Shown here: positions 56,182-64,000 of the stretch, piece by piece | Layout of the letters: each line of letters begins with the position of its first letter | Position numbering within the stretch: the first letter of the stretch is position 1 | Assembly (NCBI GenBank): GCA_900073065.1 | Contig: FJOG01000007.1 | Location: 1,411,885 to 1,475,884 of the forward strand | Length of the DNA stretch: 64,000 bases | DNA from: Phialocephala subalpina | Lineage: Eukaryota; Ascomycota; Leotiomycetes; Helotiales; Mollisiaceae | Direction of reading: 5' to 3' | Position numbers and translations under genes: made by a program | Notes under the pieces: model-generated | The model's database searches: none | Told to the model about the DNA's origin: nothing | What the model saw: the letters and a program-made list of their open reading frames with translations, nothing else

Positions 56182-58197
56182 ATGGGTCGAATAAAAAAGA
56201 AGGGAACGGCTGGCAATGCCAAAAACTACATCACGAGAACCCAAGCCGTGCGAAAACTTCAGATCTCTCTCCCAGATTTCCGAAAACTCTGCATATGGAA
56301 GGGTATCTATCCTCGAGAACCACGAAACAGGAAGAAGGCAGCCAAGAACTCGAGCCACTCTACGACTTTCTACTACACGAAGGACGTCCAATACTTGCTT
56401 CACGAACCTCTTCTTGCGAAGTTCCGAGACCAGAAAGCGCTTGAGAAGAAGATTTCCAAAGCCCTAGGACGAGGCGATGCGCACGACGCACAGCGACTTG
56501 AGAAGAATGCGAACAGGCCCGAGAAGACCGGAAAGACGAAGTACACTCTGGATCATGTCATTCGAGAACGATACCCTACTTTCATCGATGCGCTGCGAGA
56601 TCTCGACGATTGCTTGTCGATGCTGTTCTTGTTCGCAAATCTCCCATCTACCGATACTGTTCCTGCAAAGATGATCGCAAGATGCGAGCGATTGTGTCTC
56701 GAGTTTGAGCACTATTTGATTGTGTCTCATAGCTTGCGCAAGTCGTTCTTGTCAATCAAGGGAATCTACTACCAAGCCACAATTCAAGGGCAGGATATTC
56801 TATGGTTGGTCCCGTATAGATTCAATCAGAGAGTGACTGGAGATGTGGATTTCAGGATCATGGGAACATTTGTGGAGTTCTACCAGACTCTTCTTGGCTT
56901 CGTGAACTTCCGTCTCTACACATCAATTGGTCTCGTATACCCACCAAAATTTGACAAGAATCGCGATGATCAAGGAGCTGAGTTGGGAGCATTTTCGCTG
57001 GAGGGCAATGGAATTGGTGCGATCGAACAACCGAAGCAGATCACGAATGGGGAGTCGGCGAAGCCAGACCCAAAGCTGCAGAAGGAGATTGACAAGCTCA
57101 TGTCACAGCTCAATGTGCCTGAGAAGGAGCAGGAGCCAGCAACTAGCCAGACTTTACCCAACGACGAGGATGAGGATGAGCAGCCGACAGACACAATCGA
57201 CAAGTTCGAGCCAGCAGCACCAGGTGGAGACATCCTGCTGCAACCTTCATACTCAGCGACCGACCCCTCAACCCTCTTCTCAAACTTCACCTTCTTCCTT
57301 TCCCGAGAGACTCCACGACAACCCCTCGAATTCATCCTCAGATCATTCGGCTGCAAGCGCATTGGTTGGGATGCCGTCCTTGGCGAAGGTGCCTTCACAC
57401 ATAACGAACTCGACCCATCCATCACACATCAAGTTGTCGATAAACCCCCACCACAAGTTGCCCCAGAGGAGGAACAAGTTGAAGATAACCAGACTTCTCA
57501 GCGCGTCAGACCTGGACAGCGAGTACCTGGCAGAATCTATATTCAACCACAATGGATTTGGGACAGTGTCAACGACGAGGAGCTCAAGAGACCAGATCTT
57601 TATGCACCTGGTGCCTCGCTTCCACCTCATCTGAGTCCATTCGTGAAGAAGGTCAGAGGCCAGTACGATCCAAGCGCTCCTCTCAACGAGCAAGAACGCG
57701 AGGACGAGGAGTTGGAGGCCGACAGCGATATCGAATCTGATGTATCAGACGATGACCTCGCCGTCAAGGAACCAAAGTTACTGACCAACGATGAAGTTGA
57801 TGCGACAGCTGAAGGCATGGATGTCGCCGGATCCGACGAAGATTCCGATGAAGCCTCAGACGACGATGTCTCGTTTGGCGGATTCTCCGATGCCGAAGAA
57901 GAGGAGGAAGACGAGGTTACATCCGAAGCATTACAGCGACAGCGTGAGCTAGAAGCCGAGCTTGCTGGTACCACATTGGAGCAGAAGGAAGTTGATCCAA
58001 GAGCCAAAGCCAAGGCCGATGCTCGAAAAAAGGCGAAGAAGACAGCAAAAGAAGAGGACGAGGAATTGGAGAGAGCGAAGATGATGATGAGTAGAAAGAA
58101 AAGCCTCAGACGACGATGTCTCGTTTGGCGGATTCTCCGATGCCGAAGAAGAGGAGGAAGACGAGGTTACATCCGAAGCATTACAGCGACAGCGTGA
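56182..58197 (+). CDS. NOP7: NOP7/pescadillo ribosome biogenesis protein with frame-shifted C-terminus
   Basis: A single exon coding for 671 residues. It has the pescadillo N-terminal domain (residues 1-260: [65 protein letters not shown]), an acidic linker and a BRCT domain at about 360-475 ([18 protein letters not shown] … [13 protein letters not shown]). A very acidic stretch and a Lys/Glu-rich helix follow. It forms the PeBoW complex with Erb1 and Ytm1 in the nucleolus and is needed for 60S subunits. An exact 250-bp tandem duplication begins at 57851; 250 is not a multiple of three, so after MMMSRKK the frame changes and ends in 31 basic residues ([12 protein letters not shown]…) at 58197. 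With one copy the protein would end at SRKN after 640 residues. Confidence 0.93.
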   Translation: MGRIKKKGTAGNAKNYITRTQAVRKLQISLPDFRKLCIWKGIYPREPRNRKKAAKNSSHSTTFYYTKDVQYLLHEPLLAKFRDQKALEKKISKALGRGDAHDAQRLEKNANRPEKTGKTKYTLDHVIRERYPTFIDALRDLDDCLSMLFLFANLPSTDTVPAKMIARCERLCLEFEHYLIVSHSLRKSFLSIKGIYYQATIQGQDILWLVPYRFNQRVTGDVDFRIMGTFVEFYQTLLGFVNFRLYTSIGLVYPPKFDKNRDDQGAELGAFSLEGNGIGAIEQPKQITNGESAKPDPKLQKEIDKLMSQLNVPEKEQEPATSQTLPNDEDEDEQPTDTIDKFEPAAPGGDILLQPSYSATDPSTLFSNFTFFLSRETPRQPLEFILRSFGCKRIGWDAVLGEGAFTHNELDPSITHQVVDKPPPQVAPEEEQVEDNQTSQRVRPGQRVPGRIYIQPQWIWDSVNDEELKRPDLYAPGASLPPHLSPFVKKVRGQYDPSAPLNEQEREDEELEADSDIESDVSDDDLAVKEPKLLTNDEVDATAEGMDVAGSDEDSDEASDDDVSFGGFSDAEEEEEDEVTSEALQRQRELEAELAGTTLEQKEVDPRAKAKADARKKAKKTAKEEDEELERAKMMMSRKKSLRRRCLVWRILRCRRRGGRRGYIRSITATA

Positions 58198-58350
58198 GCT
58201 AGAAGCCGAGCTTGCTGGTACCACATTGGAGCAGAAGGAAGTTGATCCAAGAGCCAAAGCCAAGGCCGATGCTCGAAAAAAGGCGAAGAAGACAGCAAAA
58301 GAAGAGGACGAGGAATTGGAGAGAGCGAAGATGATGATGAGTAGAAAGAA
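57851..58350 (+). repeat. Exact tandem duplication of 250 bp within NOP7
   Basis: Bases 57851-58100 and 58101-58350 are identical at every position as I read them; both start AAGCCTCAGACG and end GTAGAAAGAA. The second copy is out of frame with the coding sequence. Confidence 0.97.
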
Positions 58351-58575
58351 CTGAATCTGAAGTCGGCTTTTGTTCGGTATTTGCCGGAATAAGGTTAATT
58401 TTTGGCGCGTTCCCCAGAACACCCTGTCGAGTGTCACCGCGATCAAGTTTCTCTTCCCTGAACAGTGCATGTGATTGAACAACAATACTGAGTGCCTTCC
58501 ACGCGAAATCACCTTGCCTAACCATGACCTGATAAAGCTCTGTTTTGAAGGGTACTTCGCTCTTCAGCGACAACC
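58198..58575. other. Second duplication copy and promoter of the next gene
   Basis: The first 153 bases are the non-coding remainder of the second NOP7 duplicate; the rest leads to the ATG at 58576. No other feature seen. Confidence 0.45.
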
Positions 58576-61500
58576 ATGACCTCGAAACAAAATGTATCCT
58601 CGGACACAAGGCAAAGCAGAGACACCGATCGACGCACGACAAGCACTTTGTCCAGCGGGACGAGATACAGTGTCGCAAGTAATGAGACCGGCGAATCGAG
58701 TACGACTGCCAGTCAGCGGAGTAGCCTTGTGACGGGTGGGCAGGCTGATGGATTTGTTGATGGCGACGTGGATAGACTTGGGGTTGACAGTCACAGGGCA
58801 GTGAAGGATAGCAGAGGGAGTCATAGGAGTCACAAAAGCAGGAATAGTGGTGGATTCCTGCTGAACAATTCTGTATTCGAACCGCCTCCTCCAGAAACTA
58901 CGACGGTGCCCCCCGCGAATGAATCTATACGACAGCGACATTCTACGCAAGATCCCAAGGGCAAGACTTCGACAAGAAGTCCCGAGAAGAAGCATACAAA
59001 GCGGCGGTCAAATATTGGGTCTAGCATTGGGGGCAGTCCGCTGGCGGGAAATGTTATCACGGCTGGCACAGGCAATGGGACACATACCAACGAGGGCATT
59101 GAGGGACAAGACCATGCTACAGGGAAACGACATGCCAGCGCTGGGCTTGGTGTTGACTCCGCGCAGATTGTCAACCTTGCCTTGAACCTCAGTGAAAGCA
59201 GGCGGAATGCCTCAAGAAGGATCATATCCACACCTCTCCCTCCAGTCTCATCAGGCATGGGAGAAAGTTTCGTCGGTGGCAGTCTTCGGCAACATCTTCA
59301 ACAACAAAGACGAGTCTCGAGAAATGTCTCTCCGAAACCAGATAAAGGGCAGAGGGCTATGACAGTATCTCCGAGAATTGCTGGACAGGGAACCGGGAGT
59401 CCGTTGCAGGCTTCGTTTGATTCGAGTCCTGATGGGCCATATCAGTATCATTTTTCGGCTTCGACTCTTGCTCGTGCGGAGAAGGCTAAGAATGCTATTG
59501 AGTTGATGGCTCAGTATCGTAGGTTGCTACAGTATGTGCCACCTCTCAAACCTCAAGGTCTGGAAAGAGCCACGACCTCAGGCTCGAGAGCCATAACTCC
59601 AGAATCGCCAACGTCTTCAAATCCAGCCTCCCGTTCTGTCTCTTCAACGATGCCGATAAATCGGCCATTGGGCAGACAATACAACCCGCTGCAGTACATA
59701 AGGAATCGAAAAGTGCGGTCTCGCAATTCGAGAGCGATTGATGGAGAAGCTCAAGGCTTTGGGAATCTGGAGAAGGTATCCTCTTGGGTTGATGCGATTT
59801 CTCGACAAGCATCTAGCGAGGATTATCAAGTGGCGGATACCCTCATGTTACCTCCGTTCTCAAAAGCTGCAGAGGATGCAGCTTCACCACATGCTTCACC
59901 TCAATCCGCTATAGGCAAAGGCTCGGCAACGAAAGTCAAGCGTCCCCGAGTGGATTGGATGATGCATCCAGCAGATCTGATTGCGGATGTATTCTGGCTC
60001 GAGCAAGACGATAATAAAAAGTTTATCGAGGATAGTCATGGAATAACCATCTTCCCCAGAACTTTGGAGCTGAAAAGGTTGACATCACGAGGCGATGGTC
60101 TTGAGCCTAAGAGATCCCCGCCTGCTGTGAAGGCGGAAGACCTTGGCCTTGATCTGCGGATTGATACCCAGCTACCAGAATTCAGGTCTGTGAAGCCTGG
60201 CTCTGATCGATTTTCTGATTCGACGACATCAAGAGCGCGACAAAAGCTTCGCGACGTCCGAGAAGCTACAAAAATCCATCATGGTCATAATGGATCTACT
60301 CGCGAAGCTCGTATGCGTATTCGCTCTCGTAGTAGATCGGATTCGGATTCATCCGAGAGCGAGATTGACAGACCGCCACGACGCAGACGCAGTGGCACGG
60401 CTGAAAGTCATGATCGAGGAAAAGACATTCTTGAGAAGCAGATGGCGGAGATGATTGCAAGAGAACAAAAAGAGGTGCCCTGGAGACAGGAGCCGACAGA
60501 GAATCAAAAGCCACCACTAAAGGAAGATGTCGAGATATTTGAGAACAGGAAGGCAATTCACAGCAGAACGCCTTCTTTGACTAAGGACAAGCGCGAATCG
60601 CTTAAGGCTGGATCGTCAGGAAGAGCAAGTCTGGAAGTCCCTGGTGCGCATCCGAGAAGCTCTCTGGAGGATCTCAACACTACCGCGCCAAGCTCCCCCG
60701 TATCGAGAGCGGCCAAAATCAAGAACGCCTTCATTCCGAGCATCGGTATGGATCTTTCGTCTAGAAGTAGACAGAGTTCACCAACACGAAGACCTCTGTC
60801 TAGGGTCAGGTCTAAAATCAGCAGGCCTTTCTATGAGAGGACTCAACCTTCTGGCTACATACAATCGGATGACGAGTCGGCCTTCAGTGCAGCATCTCCT
60901 CCTCCCAAGGAGCGTCCTGAAGAGTATTTTGATGCGTCAGATCCACGACGACGGTCAATGAGCCCTGTCAAGAGGGTTTCTTCGAAAGCCACTGATGATG
61001 GTTCGAACTCGCTCAAGAAACAAGGCAGTATCCGGCGCGGGAAGGAGGATTCTGGCATCCGAGGACTATTCAAAGCTCGGAATCCAGTCTCCAGGGTCAG
61101 CGACTTGCTCTTTAAGAAGGATTCTGTCATTGGAACTACTTCTGGATTCTCAACAGATGAGTCTGATGTCGAGGATGCCCGAGCGAAGGGAGAGACCAAA
61201 GGATCTCGTGAAAGTTCAGCTGGGCTCCCAATGGACAACGTCGACGAGGCTTCGCCGCAGAAGGAAAGGTTGTCTTATTTACGAAATGTGCCAGTGCTAC
61301 CAACATTCACATCGCCGTTTGAACGCAGAGGCCGGTCAACTAAGACCAAGTCGAACGGATTCTCTCCTGAGCCAGAATCATCGACGAGTGGGCGGCGCTC
61401 TAGAGTTGATGCTCCGCGTATCGATGTCCAAAATGCGTCTCCGACATCGTCCCCTGAAAGTGGTCCACACCGACATGACAGAGATTCATCGGTTTCAGAT

Positions 61501-62319
61501 ATTGACTCTCGTCGAGGCAGTCTATCGAATGGTGTTCAGATGGCAGATGCACGTTTGAACTCGATTCTCGGCCTACCAGGAAAGAGACGAAACGCACTTC
61601 CAATCACAGGTCTTTCAAGCCTCGAGACCAGCCACGACAGGCCGTCACTTGATGGTAAACGAGCATGGTCTATCTCTGATCGCGGCATCTCCACCCACCG
61701 TGGCCCAATGACTGTACGAGAAATAGCCCGCGTGCGAGCTCTCCTCCTATCTTCCGGCATCAAAGCCAAGGAAATATCCCGTCGAGCAGCAGAACCCAAA
61801 GATCTAAAAAGCCCCGAAGAATCTGCATACACCGACCTTGCGATATTACCAAAACAACCTCCCCCACCAGTCCCCAAATCCCAAGAACACCGCATCGCAG
61901 CCCGCATCCTATCCGACGACATCCAACTCTCCTCCCAAACCTGGCGCTCCTCCGCTGACGTCTTCGTCAATGAATCCATCTCCTCTTTAATATCCCAAAT
62001 CTCTTCATTGCAACACAGACTAGTCGATAATCTCACTCCGATGACGAGAACAGCGGCCGATGAAGCGGATGAGGTCAGTAAGGATTTGGTTACGGTCCAA
62101 ACGCTAAAGGTAAAGAGGATTAGTGATACGATCGATAAGATGATGAGGAGGCGGAGGAGACGGTTCAGATGGTTGAGAAGGGGAGGTTGGGTGTTGGTTG
62201 AGTGGGCCCTGGTGGGGATTATGTGGTACGTTTGGTTTATTGTTGTCTTTTGCAGGGTGGTTATGGGGATTGGGAGGGGTTTGGTCGGTGGGTTGAGGTG
62301 GTTGTTTTGGTTGAATTGA
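58576..62319 (+). CDS. Large uncharacterised fungal protein with C-terminal membrane anchor
   Basis: An uninterrupted frame of 1,247 residues. Most is polar and disordered (Ser, Arg, Asp rich, with many RS/SR and SP sites such as RIRSRSRSDSDSSESE near 580). Islands that look folded are YHFSASTLARAEKAKNAIEL near 295, VDWMMHPADLIADVFWLEQD near 465 and MTVREIARVRALLLSSGIKA near 1050. The C-terminus has a helix pair (SLISQISSLQHRLVDNLTP), a run of arginines (KMMRRRRRRFRWLRR) and one or two membrane segments (VEWALVGIMWYVWFIVVFC), ending within 35 residues. This suggests a tail-anchored or hairpin membrane protein with its bulk in the cytosol. No domain name can be given. Codon use is regular throughout. 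Confidence 0.8.
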   Translation: MTSKQNVSSDTRQSRDTDRRTTSTLSSGTRYSVASNETGESSTTASQRSSLVTGGQADGFVDGDVDRLGVDSHRAVKDSRGSHRSHKSRNSGGFLLNNSVFEPPPPETTTVPPANESIRQRHSTQDPKGKTSTRSPEKKHTKRRSNIGSSIGGSPLAGNVITAGTGNGTHTNEGIEGQDHATGKRHASAGLGVDSAQIVNLALNLSESRRNASRRIISTPLPPVSSGMGESFVGGSLRQHLQQQRRVSRNVSPKPDKGQRAMTVSPRIAGQGTGSPLQASFDSSPDGPYQYHFSASTLARAEKAKNAIELMAQYRRLLQYVPPLKPQGLERATTSGSRAITPESPTSSNPASRSVSSTMPINRPLGRQYNPLQYIRNRKVRSRNSRAIDGEAQGFGNLEKVSSWVDAISRQASSEDYQVADTLMLPPFSKAAEDAASPHASPQSAIGKGSATKVKRPRVDWMMHPADLIADVFWLEQDDNKKFIEDSHGITIFPRTLELKRLTSRGDGLEPKRSPPAVKAEDLGLDLRIDTQLPEFRSVKPGSDRFSDSTTSRARQKLRDVREATKIHHGHNGSTREARMRIRSRSRSDSDSSESEIDRPPRRRRSGTAESHDRGKDILEKQMAEMIAREQKEVPWRQEPTENQKPPLKEDVEIFENRKAIHSRTPSLTKDKRESLKAGSSGRASLEVPGAHPRSSLEDLNTTAPSSPVSRAAKIKNAFIPSIGMDLSSRSRQSSPTRRPLSRVRSKISRPFYERTQPSGYIQSDDESAFSAASPPPKERPEEYFDASDPRRRSMSPVKRVSSKATDDGSNSLKKQGSIRRGKEDSGIRGLFKARNPVSRVSDLLFKKDSVIGTTSGFSTDESDVEDARAKGETKGSRESSAGLPMDNVDEASPQKERLSYLRNVPVLPTFTSPFERRGRSTKTKSNGFSPEPESSTSGRRSRVDAPRIDVQNASPTSSPESGPHRHDRDSSVSDIDSRRGSLSNGVQMADARLNSILGLPGKRRNALPITGLSSLETSHDRPSLDGKRAWSISDRGISTHRGPMTVREIARVRALLLSSGIKAKEISRRAAEPKDLKSPEESAYTDLAILPKQPPPPVPKSQEHRIAARILSDDIQLSSQTWRSSADVFVNESISSLISQISSLQHRLVDNLTPMTRTAADEADEVSKDLVTVQTLKVKRISDTIDKMMRRRRRRFRWLRRGGWVLVEWALVGIMWYVWFIVVFCRVVMGIGRGLVGGLRWLFWLN

Positions 62320-64000
62320 TGCTGGGGAGGGAGGGGCGAGGCGTGGCGGGAGGGGCGGAAGAGGTGAGGAAGAGGGACTAGGAAGAATGGAACCGGGGAA
62401 GCGAAAAGCTTTTTTGTTTGTTATAGGAATGGGTCGGGACAGCATCTTTGATACCCAATTAGTAATTGTAATGTTGTTTTTTCTGCTAACTGTCTTCGTC
62501 TCAGCCGTCTTGCAAGCAATCACCCCCTCACTCACCTAATGTCCGGAATTTGGATCGAGTGATCCCAGCCATGATCTGCAAGTGCAGAAGATTGTTAGTT
62601 GTCTTCGTACATGACGCTCACCTTGTGATCATCAAGGTCAGGTCACTTCAAGCAATCCACCCCTGATGCTAAAGTAGCAAACCTTACCTCACTATTAATA
62701 GCTTTGATCTGCAGAATCAGTCTTGCGTTATCGTCTTCTTTGTCTCATTACAATTCAAAGATATTCCCATTGCTGTTATACACACTCCGTGTTATGTATC
62801 GTCCGTTTACTTACATAGCCATTCGAAAAACTCACCCCAAGCAATCTTCTCGTATCCCGCTCACAATCCCTCAAAGTCCCACACCTGCATCGAATCATCC
62901 ACGGCCAAATCGGGAACAAAAGCCACATTGGGGTCGCCCAATATACCCGGCACTTAGCGCTTGTGCCCAAATGGTCCGGATGGAAGTAGGCTGCCAAACT
63001 AGGAGTTGTCCGACCTTCCATTTGGAACCATCTACCCCGCATTCAAAATGCCTTACGCTTCAAATACCAGAGCACCAAGCCAAATATTCCTCAAAGATCT
63101 CAGGCAAGACAACAACACCTCAAATTCCACCTTATACCAACAGCAAAGTCTACCGCTTTAACGACGGCGTCCTCGATCAACTGGAATATCTGTTCGTTTT
63201 GCATGGAGATCGCGATATGAACGGGTCTTTTGAGAGATTACTGCAACTCAAAACTATGGATCTACCTTTCGTGGCCCTGGCTTCTGGCCTTATGGCACGA
63301 GGCACGAATCTCATCCCTGACATTGTGATCATGTCATGTCTTCATATTACCAAATTACTTGTCCCTAGGCAGTAGACGTCAAGGTGATGTCTTCTCCAGT
63401 TCTTACCTCGACCAAGTCTTACATCTACCAGACCATCTGATTCCCGCTCTTTGGATGGAGGGTCTTGTTGCAAATGTCCCAAGCACTGTCAAATTTTCGA
63501 TGTGACCAAGCACGGGCCGTGTGATCTCTGTGCCTTGGCTCCACCCCCACTTCGTCACCATTATACAACCCCCCCCCCCCCTGTGTAGCCAATGCATGGA
63601 TTTTCTCCGAGATCCACCAAGTTCATGTTCGAGCACTGCGGGTTATTCCAGCTTATGAGGAAGAGACACTCAACCTCGCCCCTGAGGACGACGACAAGAG
63701 ATTTGAGGAGAATTAGTCGGGCACGGCATCAAGACGAACCATGTATAAAGTCCGACAAGGGGCTCGCGAGCCACCGAGAAGTGCGAGCACGAGAGCTATA
63801 AGTATCTCGAAGACACTCTCTCCAGCACTTACGATGAGTTCCAGAGAGTTCGCATCCATTAGCACTTTCTATGCTACTGTAGGCACAGGCTAGCAAGCAT
63901 CGATGCTTTACAGTCTGGACCCCAGAAGCACGAAGCTCCAGGCATCTGACATATTCCAACAGGATAGTAGAAAGCTGCAAGCGAACATACAGTTGCTGTT
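62320..64000. other. Right end, no confident gene
   Basis: A plus-strand frame 62704-63375 (223 codons) exists, but a second overlapping frame is as protein-like (VVRPSIWNHLPRIQNALRF in one, FHLEPSTPHSKCLTLQIPE in the other). I therefore cannot choose and do not call a gene. A run of 13 C is at 63569-63581. The remainder up to the window edge shows only short frames. Confidence 0.35.

Noticed and set aside
57949..58512. Minus-strand frames repeating the same Ser/Ala-rich peptide twice
   Set aside because: They are the antisense of the duplicated NOP7 segment.
62704..63375. 223-codon plus-strand frame near the right end
   Set aside because: Another frame over the same bases is as protein-like; with no homology signal I cannot choose, so it is only mentioned in the region entry.
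63569..63581. C13 run (and C11 at 10778-10788) as a regulatory or telomeric feature
   Set aside because: Simple homopolymers with no partner sequence; their length is also unreliable in short-read assemblies.

Overview
This is nuclear DNA of a filamentous ascomycete (Pezizomycotina; Leotiomycetes is my guess, not proven). The evidence is the short introns of 43-140 bases with GT..AG ends and CTAAC/CTGAC-type branch sites, fungal-only families (Zn2Cys6 factor, SUR7/PalI, HET domain, GPR1/FUN34/YaaH, Rrn9), and an A+T-rich island whose composition, together with C-to-T type stop codons nearby, looks like repeat-induced point mutation (RIP). No CRISPR, operon, tRNA or rRNA gene was found.

Left part, 0.6-13 kb: a cluster of metabolic genes. 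It has a three-exon Zn2Cys6 regulator, an HD-domain protein of the cyanamide-hydratase-like type with a signal peptide, a three-exon alpha/beta hydrolase, an FMN-dependent alpha-hydroxyacid oxidase broken by three in-frame stops, a metallo-beta-lactamase-fold remnant and a three-exon M20 amidohydrolase. Between them lie a LINE-type reverse transcriptase remnant, a 4 x 23-bp minisatellite and a MITE-like inverted repeat. From 13.6 to 15.7 kb the DNA is very A+T-rich and contains a 379-base assembly gap.

Middle part, 17-47 kb: few intact genes among many decaying ones. Intact are a SUR7/PalI membrane protein whose tail is eleven 11-residue repeats, and an acetate transporter of the GPR1/FUN34/YaaH family. 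Decaying are a DCP1 copy with RIP-type stops, a HET-domain gene with several stops and frameshifts, two paralogous secreted-protein genes, and a secreted isochorismatase-like hydrolase with nine exons and one lost splice acceptor. Repeats include a 67-bp-arm foldback element, a four-copy array of about 0.6-kb units (32.4-34.75 kb), a tandem gene duplication (42.4 and 44.0 kb) with one dead copy, and three roughly 190-bp units each holding an intron-like sequence (45.6-46.1 kb).

Right part, 47-62.3 kb: a gene-dense core region with long open frames. It carries several uncharacterised fungal proteins, an Rrn9-like RNA polymerase I factor, the GPI-transamidase subunit PIG-U/GAB1, the ribosome-biogenesis protein NOP7/pescadillo, and a 1,247-residue protein with a C-terminal membrane anchor. 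NOP7 contains an exact 250-bp tandem duplication that shifts its frame near the C-terminus. The contrast between this conserved block and the repeat-scarred, pseudogene-rich 1-47 kb is the main architectural feature of the window.
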